The notes below the pieces were generated by a model that had not been told where the DNA came from, did not search any database, and saw only the letters and a program-made list of their open reading frames with translations. This document shows, in pieces, positions 1 to 9,017 of a stretch of 64,000 bases of DNA; the first letter of the stretch is position 1; the number at the start of each line of letters is the position of its first letter. The DNA is taken from the NCBI RefSeq assembly GCF_001427635.1, contig NZ_LMHA01000001.1:1081501-1145500 (forward strand), written 5' to 3'. Source of the DNA: Pseudoxanthomonas sp. Root65. Its GTDB lineage: Bacteria; Pseudomonadota; Gammaproteobacteria; Xanthomonadales; Xanthomonadaceae. Position numbers and translations under genes: made by a program.

Positions 1-1611
1 GAGCCGATGCCGGCCGACGAGCCACGCTTCGTGCTGGCCGCGCGGACCATGATCGAGACCGGGCAGTGGCTGTTCCCCCATCGCGGCATCGAGCTGTACG
101 CCGAGAAGCCGCCGACCTTCATGTGGCTGCAGGCCGCCAGCTATCGGCTGGTGCGCGACTGGCAGGTGGCCTTCCTGCTGCCGTCGCTGCTGGCGGCGTT
201 GCTGACGCTGTGGCTGTCGGGCGATCTCGCGCGCCGGCTGTGGGGGCGCCGTGCCGTGCCGTACGCGGTGTTCGGCCTGTTCGTCTGCCTGCAGTTCGCG
301 CTGCAGGCCAAGCGCGCGCAGATCGACATGGTGCTGGTGGGCATGACCACGCTGTCGCTGTGGGCGCTGCTGCGCTACCTGTTGGAGAAGCCAAGCGCGT
401 GGCTGCTGGCGCTGGGCACGTTCGCCGCCGGACTGGGGACGGTGACGAAGGGCGTGGGCTTCCTGCCGCTGCTGGTATTCCTGCCGTGGCTGTGGGTGCG
501 CGTGGCGTCCCGACGCGCGCTGCCGGCCCATCGCGGCCTGCATGCGCTGGCCGGCGTGGCGGGCTTCATCGCGGGCGCGGGCGTCTGGCTGGTGCCGATG
601 CTGGCGGTCGCGCTGTCGTCGTCCGACCCCGCCCTGCACGCCTATGCGCGCGAGATGCTGTTCAAGCAGACCGGCACGCGCTACGCCAACGCCTGGCATC
701 ACGTGAAGCCCGCCTGGTACTACCTGCAGACCATGCTGACGCTGTGGCTGCCCGGCGTGCTGCTGGCGCCGTGGCTGCTGCCGGCGTGGTGGCGACGGCT
801 GCGCCGCGCCGATCCGCGATACGCGCTGCTGCTCGGCTGGGCGTTGCTGGTGCTGCTGTTCTTCAGCGCCAGCCCGGGAAAGCGCGAGGTCTACATCTTC
901 CCGATGCTGCCGGCACTGGCGGTGGCGGCAGCGCCGTTGCTGTCCGGTCTGCTGCGGCGTCGCGCCGTGCGCGTGGTGCTGTGGGTCTACCTGGCGGTGC
1001 TCGCGACGGTCGCCGGCGTGTTGGGCGGATGGCTGCTGGCAGCGTCGCCTGAGCGCGTGCAGGCGCTGGTCGACGGTCGTGGCATGGACATCGATACGGT
1101 GGCGCAGCTGGGCCGGTGGCTGATCGGCTTCGCCGCCATCGCGATGGTCGTGATGATCGTCGCGCGTCGGCGGGTGGCGGTGGCGCTGGTCGCGGTGACG
1201 GCGGCGCTGTGGACCGCGTACGGGATGGGCTTCATGCCGGCGCTCAGTCCGGACAGTTCGGCCAGGGCGCTGATGCAGCGCGTCGGTGAACGCATCGGTC
1301 CGGACGCGGAACTCGCCCTGCTGGGTTGGCGCGAACAGCACCTGCTGCAGGCCGACCGGCCGGTCACCGAGTTCGGCTTCAAGCGGCCCTGGGTAGAACA
1401 GTGGCAGCACGCGCATGCGTGGTTGCTGGAAGCGCCGGACCGGCGCTGGCTGTTCCTGCGCAAGGACGCCATGGGTCCATGCCTGGATCCGGCGCGGGTC
1501 ATCGACATTGGCGCGTCCAATCGCCGCGCGTGGATCCTGGCGCCAGGCACCGCGTGGATCGCCGGCTGCGACGTGCCGGCCACCTGGTCCGCCGACGTCG
1601 GCGAAGACTGA
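1..1611 (+). CDS. GT39/ArnT-like glycosyltransferase (5' end outside window)
   Basis: Multi-pass inner-membrane glycosyltransferase of the GT39/PMT superfamily, which moves a sugar from a polyprenyl-phosphate donor onto an envelope acceptor. The reading frame is open to base 1 and the acidic DEPRF motif lies only a few codons in, so a short N-terminal piece with the start of the first membrane segment is missing. The YAEKPPTF motif after it resembles the EKP loop of ArnT. About ten hydrophobic segments follow, then a soluble periplasmic C-terminal domain from roughly residue 410. It heads a run of envelope genes; a 127-base gap separates it from the next, so co-transcription is likely but unproven. 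The sugar and acceptor cannot be read from sequence. A lipid A acceptor is inferred from the eptA neighbour. Confidence 0.85.
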   Translation, partial: EPMPADEPRFVLAARTMIETGQWLFPHRGIELYAEKPPTFMWLQAASYRLVRDWQVAFLLPSLLAALLTLWLSGDLARRLWGRRAVPYAVFGLFVCLQFALQAKRAQIDMVLVGMTTLSLWALLRYLLEKPSAWLLALGTFAAGLGTVTKGVGFLPLLVFLPWLWVRVASRRALPAHRGLHALAGVAGFIAGAGVWLVPMLAVALSSSDPALHAYAREMLFKQTGTRYANAWHHVKPAWYYLQTMLTLWLPGVLLAPWLLPAWWRRLRRADPRYALLLGWALLVLLFFSASPGKREVYIFPMLPALAVAAAPLLSGLLRRRAVRVVLWVYLAVLATVAGVLGGWLLAASPERVQALVDGRGMDIDTVAQLGRWLIGFAAIAMVVMIVARRRVAVALVAVTAALWTAYGMGFMPALSPDSSARALMQRVGERIGPDAELALLGWREQHLLQADRPVTEFGFKRPWVEQWQHAHAWLLEAPDRRWLFLRKDAMGPCLDPARVIDIGASNRRAWILAPGTAWIAGCDVPATWSADVGED

Positions 1612-1738
1612 ATACCGCACAACATCACCACGCCCAAACGTCGACGCGCACCGCGCTTAACGCGGCTCCGACACCGGTCCGACCGCGTTACGACAACGCG
1701 GCGGCGAGCATGCGCGCACCCTGTGTCGCGCGCTCCGC

Positions 1739-2464
1739 ATGTCCGCCTCTCCGACGTCCCTTTCCGTTTTTCCCGCGAAGCGCTTGCCCGGCCTGATGCC
1801 GGTTTCGGTGATCCTGCTGGCGGCGGCGTGGATGGCCGCGCAATCGCTCGACCAGCCGTGGGCATCGTGGCTGTTCCACCAGCAGGGCGATGCGTGGTCG
1901 CTGAAGCGCGACTTCATGCTGGAGACGGTGCTTCACCGCGGGGGCCGCCTGGTGAGCCAACTGGCATGGGCCGGCGTGTTGATGGCGACGCTGGTGTACT
2001 GGCGCACACCCTCGGCGCACGCCTGGACACGCCCTGCGGCGCGCCTGCTGATATCCGTGCTCGCGTCCACCGCGTGCGTGGCCTGGTTGAAAGCTACCAC
2101 GCACATGGACTGTCCATGGGATCTCGTCGGCTTCGGCGGCGAACGTCCCTTCGTTCCCCTGTTCGCACCCCGTCGCGTCGAACTCGGCACGCCAGCCTGC
2201 TTTCCTGCCGCGCATGCGGCCGGTGGCTACGCGTGGGTGGCGCTGTACTTCTTCTTCCTGCATGCCGCGCCGCGCTGGCGCCATGCCGGACTGGGCGCAG
2301 GCTTGCTCGCTGGCATCGTCTTCGGCCTTGCGCAACAGCTCCGGGGCGCCCACTTCCTGTCGCACGACATCGCCAGCCTGACGATCTGCTGGGCGGTGGC
2401 CTGCGGCGTCGATCGCATCGGGACATGGCTCGCATCGCGCAGCCAGGGGCAGGATCGCGCATGA
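1739..2464 (+). CDS. PAP2-family membrane phosphatase
   Basis: Integral membrane phosphatase of the PAP2 superfamily (241 aa), the family of lipid A and undecaprenyl-pyrophosphate phosphatases. The three PAP2 motifs are visible: a lysine-containing KATTHMDCPWDL stretch near residue 120, PAAHAAGGY with His159, and RGAHFLSHD with Arg202, His205, His209 and Asp210. Several hydrophobic helices surround them. Its stop overlaps the ATG of the phosphoethanolamine transferase by ATGA, so translation is probably coupled. PAP2 genes beside eptA are common in xanthomonads. A role removing or recycling a phosphate during lipid A modification is inferred; the substrate is not determinable here. Confidence 0.85.
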   Translation: MSASPTSLSVFPAKRLPGLMPVSVILLAAAWMAAQSLDQPWASWLFHQQGDAWSLKRDFMLETVLHRGGRLVSQLAWAGVLMATLVYWRTPSAHAWTRPAARLLISVLASTACVAWLKATTHMDCPWDLVGFGGERPFVPLFAPRRVELGTPACFPAAHAAGGYAWVALYFFFLHAAPRWRHAGLGAGLLAGIVFGLAQQLRGAHFLSHDIASLTICWAVACGVDRIGTWLASRSQGQDRA

Positions 2465-4128
2465 GTGCCTCGGTTCTCGACCATGCCGCGCTGCCATCCC
2501 GCTGGCGGCGCCTCTGCGCGCTGCTGGCTGTCCGCCCGTGGATGTCGGCGGAAGCGCTCATCCTGCTCGCTTGCCTGTATTTCACCTTGTTCGCCAACCC
2601 GGAGTTCTGGCGGGCGGCCGCGCCGCAGCCCTGGCAGCAAGGGCGATGGACGTTGTCGCTGTTCCTGCTGGTGACCGCCGTGCATGGCGTATGGCTCTCC
2701 CTGCTGGTCTGGCGGCGCACGGCGCGGATCGTCCTGTCGCTGCTGGTGCTGACGGCTGCGATGGCCGGCCACTACATGTCGGCGTACGGCATCTACATCG
2801 ATGCCGACATGGTCCGCAACGTGCTGCACACCGACTGGCGCGAGGCCAGCGACCTGGTGGGTGCCGACTTCCTGCTGCCGTTGCTGGCGGCTGTTCCTGC
2901 GCTGTTGGTGATCTGGCGCGTGCGCGTACGGGAGCGGCGCTGGACGCGGACGCTGTCCGCACGGGCACTGTTCCTCATGGCCATGATGGGCGTGGGTGTG
3001 CTCGGCATCCTGCCATCCACCCAACAGCTGACCGCGTTCCTGCGCAACCAGCGCGAGGTCCGCTATCTGGTCACGCCGGCGAACGTGCTGGTGTCGCTGG
3101 CCAAGGTGGTGAGCGAGGAACCGCCCGGCCACAAGCGCGCGTTGCTGCCCATCGGCGAGGATGCCGTGCAGTCGCCCGCCGCCACCATGCGGCGGCCGCG
3201 CCTGCTGGTGCTGGTCGTGGGCGAGACCGCGCGTGCGGCCAACTGGGGCTTCAACGGTTATGCACGCCAGACCACGCCGGAACTGGCGAAGCGCGATGTC
3301 CTCAACTTCCCGCATGTGGCCGCCTGCGGCAGCAGCACCGAAGTGTCGCTGCCCTGCATGTTCTCGCCCTGGGGGCGCGAGCGGTACGACGAGAAGGAGA
3401 TCCGCAGCCATCAGTCGCTGCTGCACGTCCTGCAGCGCGCGGGCGTGGCCACGCTCTGGCGCGACAACCAGTCGGGCTGCAAGGGCGTCTGCGATGGCCT
3501 GCCGGTCGAGGACCTGCATGCGCGCAGCGATGCAGGCCTGTGCAACGGCAAGCGCTGCCATGACGGCATCCTGCTCGCGGGCCTGGCGGACGCGGCGCAC
3601 CGCCAGAAAGGCGACCAGGTCATCGTGCTGCACATGCTGGGCAACCATGGGCCGACCTACTCCGAGCGCTATCCCCCGGACTTCGGCGTCTACTCCCCCG
3701 TCTGCACCACCTCCGACCTGGAACGCTGCACGCGCGCCGAGATCACCAACGCCTACGACAACGCCCTGCGCTACACCGACCACGTGCTCGCGTCCGCCAT
3801 CGACCAGTTGACGGGCCTGGAAGGCTACGACACCGCCCTGCTGTACGTCTCCGACCACGGCGAGTCGCTGGGCGAGAAAGGCCTTTTCCTGCACGGCATG
3901 CCTTATTCGATCGCGCCCCGCGAACAGCTGGAGGTGCCGATGGTTGCCTGGTTCTCGGCGGGATGGCGCCAGTCCACGCATCTGGACGACCGCTGCCTGC
4001 GACGGCAGGCGACAGCCGAACACACGCACGACGATCTGTTCCACACCGTCCTGGGCCTCACCGACGTGAAAACCACGCTTTACCGCCCGGACCACGACAT
4101 TTTCCTGACCTGCCGGAGCGCACGCTGA
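2461..4128 (+). CDS. eptA: Lipid A phosphoethanolamine transferase
   Basis: Inner-membrane phosphoethanolamine transferase (555 aa; E. coli EptA is about 547) that moves phosphoethanolamine from phosphatidylethanolamine to lipid A phosphates, lowering surface charge and polymyxin binding. Four or five N-terminal membrane helices are followed by an alkaline-phosphatase-like periplasmic domain. Visible catalytic elements are Glu255 in GETARAANW, the nucleophile Thr293 in CGSSTEVSLPC, and Asp465-His466 in VSDHGESLGEKG. Several paired cysteines fit the disulfides of the family. The start at 2461 is chosen because it overlaps the PAP2 stop (ATGA) and begins just before the first helix, although the frame is open further upstream. 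It overlaps the next gene by one base (TGATG). Confidence 0.93.
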   Translation: MSASVLDHAALPSRWRRLCALLAVRPWMSAEALILLACLYFTLFANPEFWRAAAPQPWQQGRWTLSLFLLVTAVHGVWLSLLVWRRTARIVLSLLVLTAAMAGHYMSAYGIYIDADMVRNVLHTDWREASDLVGADFLLPLLAAVPALLVIWRVRVRERRWTRTLSARALFLMAMMGVGVLGILPSTQQLTAFLRNQREVRYLVTPANVLVSLAKVVSEEPPGHKRALLPIGEDAVQSPAATMRRPRLLVLVVGETARAANWGFNGYARQTTPELAKRDVLNFPHVAACGSSTEVSLPCMFSPWGRERYDEKEIRSHQSLLHVLQRAGVATLWRDNQSGCKGVCDGLPVEDLHARSDAGLCNGKRCHDGILLAGLADAAHRQKGDQVIVLHMLGNHGPTYSERYPPDFGVYSPVCTTSDLERCTRAEITNAYDNALRYTDHVLASAIDQLTGLEGYDTALLYVSDHGESLGEKGLFLHGMPYSIAPREQLEVPMVAWFSAGWRQSTHLDDRCLRRQATAEHTHDDLFHTVLGLTDVKTTLYRPDHDIFLTCRSAR

Positions 4129-4886
4129 TGATTCTTCCATCACCTTCGTCTGCCATGAGTCTGTCCGTCGTTATTCCCGTCTTCAACGAACGCGACAACA
4201 TCGGCCCGCTGGTGCATGAAGTGGTGAAGCACCTGCGCGGCCGCGTCGCGTTCGACGTGATCTGCGTGGACGACCATTCCGAGGACGATACCCGCGACGT
4301 GCTGGCGGCGCTGAAGGCCGAGGTGCCGGAGCTGCGCGTGCTGCTGCACCTGCAGCGCAGCGGCCAGAGCGCGGCGATCCGCACCGGCGTGAAGCAGGCG
4401 CTGTCGCCGTGGATTGCGACGCTCGACGGCGACGGCCAGAACGACCCGGCCGACATCCTCAAGCTGCTGGCCGCGCGCGAGGCCGCCGACCCGCGGACCC
4501 GGCTCTTCGCCGGTTGGCGCGTCGACCGCAAGGACACCGCCAGCAAGCGCTGGGCATCGCGCTGGGCCAACCGCATCCGCCAGTACCTGCTGCGCGACGA
4601 CACCCCTGACACCGGCTGCGGCATCAAGCTGTTCGAACGCGCCACGTTCCTCGAACTGCCCTACTTCGACCACATGCACCGCTACCTGCCGGCACTGATG
4701 CAACGTGCCGGCTGGAAGACCGTCAGCGTGCCGGTCTCGCACCGTCCGCGCCGTTCGGGGCAGTCCAAGTACACCAACCTCGGGCGCGCCCTGGTCGGCA
4801 TCCGCGACCTGATGGGCGTGTCGTGGCTGATCCAGCGCAGCCACGTGACGCCGATCAGCGAGCTCAACACCGGGCGCACGCCATGA
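4128..4886 (+). CDS. GT2 family polyprenyl-phosphate glycosyltransferase
   Basis: Cytoplasmic-face family 2 glycosyltransferase (252 aa), of the dolichol-phosphate mannose synthase/ArnC type that charges a polyprenyl phosphate with a sugar. The N-terminal SVVIPVFNERDNI, the VDDHSEDDT nucleotide-binding acidic cluster and the DGDGQNDP metal site are all present. Unlike ArnC it has no C-terminal membrane helices. The start at 4128 gives a TGATG overlap with eptA; an internal ATG at 4155, directly before SLSVVIPV, is an alternative. Its partner is probably the GT39 enzyme at the head of the cluster: GT2 makes the lipid-linked sugar, GT39 transfers it. The sugar is unknown. Confidence 0.88.
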   Translation: MILPSPSSAMSLSVVIPVFNERDNIGPLVHEVVKHLRGRVAFDVICVDDHSEDDTRDVLAALKAEVPELRVLLHLQRSGQSAAIRTGVKQALSPWIATLDGDGQNDPADILKLLAAREAADPRTRLFAGWRVDRKDTASKRWASRWANRIRQYLLRDDTPDTGCGIKLFERATFLELPYFDHMHRYLPALMQRAGWKTVSVPVSHRPRRSGQSKYTNLGRALVGIRDLMGVSWLIQRSHVTPISELNTGRTP

Positions 4887-5239
4887 GCGCGATGGACAAG
4901 GAACTGCTGTGGCTGGGCTGGACCGGCCTGCACATGACGCCGTGGAAGCTGATCGGCCTGGCCGGCGCCGGCATGTTCGGCGCGCGCTGGGTGGTGCAGT
5001 TCGTCGCTTCGCGGCGCGCCCGGCGCCCGGTGATTCCGCGGCTGTTCTGGTACATGAGCCTGGCCGGCAGCCTGATGGCGCTGAGCTACTTCCTGTTCTC
5101 GTCGAAGCAGGATGCGGTGGGCGTGCTGCAGAACCTGTTGCCGGCGTTCACCGCCGCCTACAGCCTGTTCCTGGACGTCCGCCATGGCCACGAGCAGAAG
5201 CTCGCCGCCCATGACAGTGCGGCGCATCCGGCGCGCTGA
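4883..5239 (+). CDS. LAB_N-domain small membrane protein
   Basis: Small membrane protein (118 aa) matching the lipid-A-disaccharide synthase N-terminal domain family, which despite the name carries no synthase activity. Three hydrophobic segments are visible (about residues 18-36, 55-72 and 80-97). It starts by an ATGA overlap with the GT2 gene. The trio GT39, GT2 and LAB_N recurs in Gram-negative genomes. By analogy with small membrane proteins of aminosugar-lipid A systems it may help flip or present the lipid-linked sugar, but that is inference. Its stop codon is immediately followed by the stop codon of the convergent gene, with no spacer. Confidence 0.8.
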   Translation: MSAMDKELLWLGWTGLHMTPWKLIGLAGAGMFGARWVVQFVASRRARRPVIPRLFWYMSLAGSLMALSYFLFSSKQDAVGVLQNLLPAFTAAYSLFLDVRHGHEQKLAAHDSAAHPAR

Positions 5240-6502
5240 TCAACTGCGGTTCGGCGTGAGCTTCAGCAGGCGTCCGCCGCCGCCATCCTCCAGCAGCCAC
5301 AACGCACCATCGGGCCCCTGCTCGACTTCGCGGATGCGCCTGCCCATCGGGTAACGCCGCGACTCGCGCGCCTGCGTGCCGGTGAACTCGATCTCGACCA
5401 GCGCCTGCGACGCCAGTCCGCCGATGAACCCCTTGCCGCGGAACCACGGGAACAGGTTGCCGGAGTAGATGACGAAGCCCGCCGGTGCGATCACCGGGGT
5501 CCACCACGCTTCGGGCGCATTGAAGTCGGGACGCGTGGGGTGGTCGGGGATGTTGGTGCCGTCGTAGTGGTTGCCGTTGGAGACCACGGGCCAGCCGTAG
5601 TTGCTGCCGCGCTCGATCAGGTTCAGTTCGTCGCCGCCCGCCGGTCCCATCTCGTGCGTCCACAACCGGCCACCATTGTCGAAGGCGATGCCCAGCAGGT
5701 TGCGGTGGCCCAGCGTCCATACCTGCGCCGCGATGCCGCCCTGCGCGGCGAACGGATTGTCCGGCGGCACGCTGCCGTCGTCGTTGAGGCGGATCAGCTT
5801 GCCGAGCGAGGACTGCAGGTCCTGCGCCGGCGTCATCACCTGGCGATCGCTCGAGGTGATCCACAGCTTGCCGTCTCCGCCGAAGGCCAGCCTATGGCCG
5901 TAATGACCCTCGCCGTTGACCTTGGGCAGCTGGCGCCAGATCACCTGCAGGTTCGACAGGCTGCCGCCATTGCCGCTGGCGTCGAGCTGCAAGGTCGCAC
6001 GCGCCACCGCCGCGCCCCGTGTGCTGTTGCTGCCGGCCTCGGCATAGCTGAGGTAGACCAGACGGTTGTCGGCAAAGCGCGGATGCAGCAACACGTCGCC
6101 GAGTCCGCCCTGTCCGCCGTACGCCACGGCCGGCACGCCGATGATCTCGCCCACCTGGCCGGTGGCGACGTTCGCCAGGCGCAGCTTCCCGGACTTTTCG
6201 GTCACCAGCAGCCGGCCATCGGGCAGGAAGGTCATCGCCCACGGTTCGTTGAACGTGGCCACCGGGGTGCTGGTGAACGGCGGGTCTGGCACTGCTCGGG
6301 CGCGTGAAAGACCCGCCATGACCCGGCCGCCATCGGGCTCTGCGGCCGGTGTCGACACGGGCGACCGCTGCGCCGGTGATCCGCCCACCACCGCGGTCGC
6401 GGTCCTCGCCGCCACGACGGCGTTGATTCCCTCCTGGTCCACGGTCGCCCGTTGGCAGGCCGTCAGCAGTAGGCAGCAAGCCAACAACGAAGAAATTCTC
6501 AT
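5240..6502 (-). CDS. PQQ-dependent sugar dehydrogenase-like lipoprotein
   Basis: Six-bladed beta-propeller of the soluble glucose/aldose dehydrogenase family (420 aa), which oxidises aldose sugars in the periplasm with pyrroloquinoline quinone and calcium. A lipoprotein signal (LLLTAC, Cys16) leads into a low-complexity linker, then the propeller from about residue 75. Family motifs are intact: [25 protein letters not shown], the expected catalytic histidine at His200 ([10 protein letters not shown]), LGHRN (266-268), and [20 protein letters not shown] near 286-305. No PQQ biosynthesis genes lie in the window. It abuts the convergent LAB_N gene and is followed upstream by a diverged paralog on the same strand. 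Confidence 0.88.
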   Translation of the reverse strand: MRISSLLACCLLLTACQRATVDQEGINAVVAARTATAVVGGSPAQRSPVSTPAAEPDGGRVMAGLSRARAVPDPPFTSTPVATFNEPWAMTFLPDGRLLVTEKSGKLRLANVATGQVGEIIGVPAVAYGGQGGLGDVLLHPRFADNRLVYLSYAEAGSNSTRGAAVARATLQLDASGNGGSLSNLQVIWRQLPKVNGEGHYGHRLAFGGDGKLWITSSDRQVMTPAQDLQSSLGKLIRLNDDGSVPPDNPFAAQGGIAAQVWTLGHRNLLGIAFDNGGRLWTHEMGPAGGDELNLIERGSNYGWPVVSNGNHYDGTNIPDHPTRPDFNAPEAWWTPVIAPAGFVIYSGNLFPWFRGKGFIGGLASQALVEIEFTGTQARESRRYPMGRRIREVEQGPDGALWLLEDGGGGRLLKLTPNRS

Positions 6503-6599
6503 CGGGGGAACTCCGAAGGGGTCCTCGCCTTTTTACTCCAACGACGCGAAGAAGACGTGATATCCGGGAAGCCCAGAAAACCGACGCGCGTTCATGCAC

Positions 6600-7868
6600 T
6601 CAATTAAGGGACGGAGCCAATCTCCATAACCGTGCTTCAGCCCCAGACTCCATGGCCCATACAGATCCGTCCGGCGCCTCTTCGATCTCTTTGATTGGCC
6701 TAAGCATCCCGATACGGGATATCTCACTCACCTCATCACCGCTCAACTTCACATGGATGATGCTGGAAACCAGCTCGCCACTTATCAGTGCATTCCCCTG
6801 CAACTCAGGGAACATTCTTCCCGAGTGTACAATCATGCTCGCAGGACCAATACGGTCCCTCCACCAGAGTTTCGGCGCAATGAAGGATGGCTGGGTCTCG
6901 TGCTGGGGCAGCGTCGGACTATCCTTGGCTGCTATCGGATATCCGTAATTTCCCGCGCGTTCCAAGAGGTTCAATTCATCTGCAGCATTTCCACCATGCT
7001 CCAGCACCCAGACACGTCCGGTTGCGTCCGCCGCCATTGCATCGGGCCGACGATGACCCAGCGACCAAAAGTACTTCGCGTAATAGTCATTAAGTTCGAT
7101 GAACGGATTGTCCGCAGGAACTCGTCCATCGTCTTCTACGCGGAATATCTTGCCGTCGTCCAATGTCAGGGATTGGGTTCCGCCCCGGAATGGCCCGGAT
7201 ATATACAGCTTTCCGTCGCGGCCAAACGCCATGCGGCAGCCGTACTCTTGAGAAGGGAATCCAGCGATGCTTGCCACAACATCCTGCAGGCCGACCAAGT
7301 AATAAATCCCGTCTTGGCCAAGAATTAGCCGCGCTCGCTTAACTCCAAGGGAGTCGCGACCACTCGCGCCGCGTACGATCGTACACAGATAAACAGTCTC
7401 GTTTTCCGAGAAATTGGGGTGCGCCACGACATCGGCAAGCGAGTTTATGAAGTACTCGTCGGGCACCCCCGTCACTCTGTGCACGCTACCATCGGCGACG
7501 CGCATGAGTTTCAGGGTCCGCGGAAATTCCGCTACCAGCAACAGATCCTCGTTAAGGAACGCCATTGCCCTGGGCTGCCTGAATCGCCCTTTTTCAGTCA
7601 TTGAGAATCGCGAATCCGGCATCGCCATCACCGGTGAGTTTCCGCCCGTGACTCTGACCTCTTGCTCTGTAGCCAACACCGGCTGCTCGGCCGCCACGGT
7701 CGTGCCCGCATCGAATCGAGGAAGCCGCGAGGGAAGATGCGCGGGCATCGCAGCCCCGTCAACTGGCTCTGTGACCAGCGCCCTGATCTTGTCGTCACCA
7801 GAAGGCTCTGCAGAGCACGCCGCCAGCAAGAGCCCCACGACCAAGAAAGCCAGCATCCGATTAGCCAT
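6600..7868 (-). CDS. Degenerate PQQ sugar-dehydrogenase-like lipoprotein
   Basis: Lipoprotein (422 aa, LLLAAC signal with Cys18) with the same beta-propeller layout as its neighbour, recognisable from DELNLLERAGNYGYP and MAFGRDGKLY. Key positions differ: the catalytic-histidine site is Glu208 (QEYGCRMAFG), the LGHRN motif reads LGHRR, the GPxGGDE calcium/PQQ loop reads GGNAADE, and the GGQGG segment is absent. Base composition is clearly lower: three hand-counted 60-base lines gave about 45, 53 and 60 percent G+C against roughly two-thirds around it. I see a full-length, uninterrupted gene, so it is not an obvious pseudogene. It may be a non-catalytic or differently acting propeller, possibly acquired by transfer. 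Function unknown. Confidence 0.75.
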   Translation of the reverse strand: MANRMLAFLVVGLLLAACSAEPSGDDKIRALVTEPVDGAAMPAHLPSRLPRFDAGTTVAAEQPVLATEQEVRVTGGNSPVMAMPDSRFSMTEKGRFRQPRAMAFLNEDLLLVAEFPRTLKLMRVADGSVHRVTGVPDEYFINSLADVVAHPNFSENETVYLCTIVRGASGRDSLGVKRARLILGQDGIYYLVGLQDVVASIAGFPSQEYGCRMAFGRDGKLYISGPFRGGTQSLTLDDGKIFRVEDDGRVPADNPFIELNDYYAKYFWSLGHRRPDAMAADATGRVWVLEHGGNAADELNLLERAGNYGYPIAAKDSPTLPQHETQPSFIAPKLWWRDRIGPASMIVHSGRMFPELQGNALISGELVSSIIHVKLSGDEVSEISRIGMLRPIKEIEEAPDGSVWAMESGAEARLWRLAPSLN

Positions 7869-7936
7869 TCTTCACTCCTTGCGAGATCCCATATCAGGCC
7901 AAGCGCGCTTGTCCATCATCCGCGCTTCGTCAAGAT

Positions 7937-9007
7937 TCAGATTTTAAGATACCACCCACGCCGGTCCAAGATCGCCAGAAGCACCCACCACACGCCGACG
8001 AAGGCCAGTGCGAACGCAAACGAGGGTACGTAGGCGCCGAAGCGCGGCGTCATCCAGTCGGCGAAGCCCTGCTGGTACAGCGGCCCCATCCAGCCCAGGC
8101 CGAGCAGCACGTAGGTCATCACCGCAGCACCCACGTAGGCCGCGATCGCGTTGGCGCCGAAACGGCGACCGATCGCCGGCCAGCCCCGCCGGTCCACCAG
8201 CGCATGCGCTAGCGTCAGCGCGAGCGCCGCGCAGCCTGCCGTGAACAGCACGTACGACGAGGTCCACAGCGCCTTGTTCAACGGGAACAGCGGAGACCAC
8301 GCTAGCCCGAGCAGGATCATGGCGACGACGGCGGCACCGAGCGTGCGGGTCGCGCCCGCGCGCAACCAGCCGCCGGCACGCACGCCGAGTAAGGTGGTGG
8401 CGATGGCGGGCAGCGTGGTTAACAACCCTTCCGGATCCTGTCCGCGCATCGTGGCGGCATCCCACTCATACAGCCAGGGTCCGAACAGCAAGGTATCCAC
8501 GCGCGCGGCCAGGTGGCTAAACGGCGCGTAGCCCCAGGGCGCCATCACCGCCCAGTAGCCGGCGAGCAGCGCCACGATCAAGGCCCACTGCGCGCGCGGC
8601 CGCAGGTACAGCACGACCACGCCGACAATGGCGAAGCACAGGCCGATGCGTTGCAGCACACCCCAGGGCCGGAACGAAGGCCGATCGAGCAGCAGGAAGG
8701 CGAGCAGATGCAGCGCCAACCCCAGCGCGACGATCTTGGTGGCCCGCCACAGCACGGCACGCACCAGCACCGACCGTGGCACGCCCGCTTCCGCCCGCGG
8801 CACCACGCCCAGTGCGATCGACACACCGACGATGAACAGGAAGAACGGGAACACCAAGTCGGTCGGCGTGACGCCATGCCATGGCGCGTGCAGCAGCGGC
8901 GCGTACACATGCGACCAGTCGCCCGGCGTGTTGACCAGCAGCATCGCGGCGACCGTCAGGCCACGCAGCGCGTCGACGGACGCGAACCGGGCCGGCACGA
9001 CGCTCAT
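7937..9007 (-). CDS. nagX: NagX-type membrane acyltransferase-like protein (DUF5009)
   Basis: Polytopic inner-membrane protein (356 aa, about ten hydrophobic segments) of the DUF5009 group related to heparan-alpha-glucosaminide N-acetyltransferase. The N-terminal SVDALRGLTVAAMLLVN and the TPTDLVFPFFLFIVG segment are typical. In GlcNAc regulons of Shewanella and Xanthomonas this family is called NagX. Its exact activity is not established; transport or acetyl transfer to sugars have both been suggested. It is the last gene of the nagP-nagR-nagB-nagA-nagX run, ten bases after nagA, so it should be co-expressed with the catabolic enzymes. Confidence 0.82.
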   Translation of the reverse strand: MSVVPARFASVDALRGLTVAAMLLVNTPGDWSHVYAPLLHAPWHGVTPTDLVFPFFLFIVGVSIALGVVPRAEAGVPRSVLVRAVLWRATKIVALGLALHLLAFLLLDRPSFRPWGVLQRIGLCFAIVGVVVLYLRPRAQWALIVALLAGYWAVMAPWGYAPFSHLAARVDTLLFGPWLYEWDAATMRGQDPEGLLTTLPAIATTLLGVRAGGWLRAGATRTLGAAVVAMILLGLAWSPLFPLNKALWTSSYVLFTAGCAALALTLAHALVDRRGWPAIGRRFGANAIAAYVGAAVMTYVLLGLGWMGPLYQQGFADWMTPRFGAYVPSFAFALAFVGVWWVLLAILDRRGWYLKI

Positions 9008-9017
9008 TCGGCGGCGT

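Noticed and set aside
1723..2460. In-frame extension upstream of eptA that would add about 245 residues
   Set aside because: It overlaps the PAP2 gene, which has intact motifs in another frame, and the added part lacks similarity to transferases. The ATG at 2461 fits the family.
2227..4143. Minus-strand frame of about 640 codons opposite eptA
   Set aside because: Composition is typical of an antisense shadow, and eptA on the plus strand has all its catalytic motifs.
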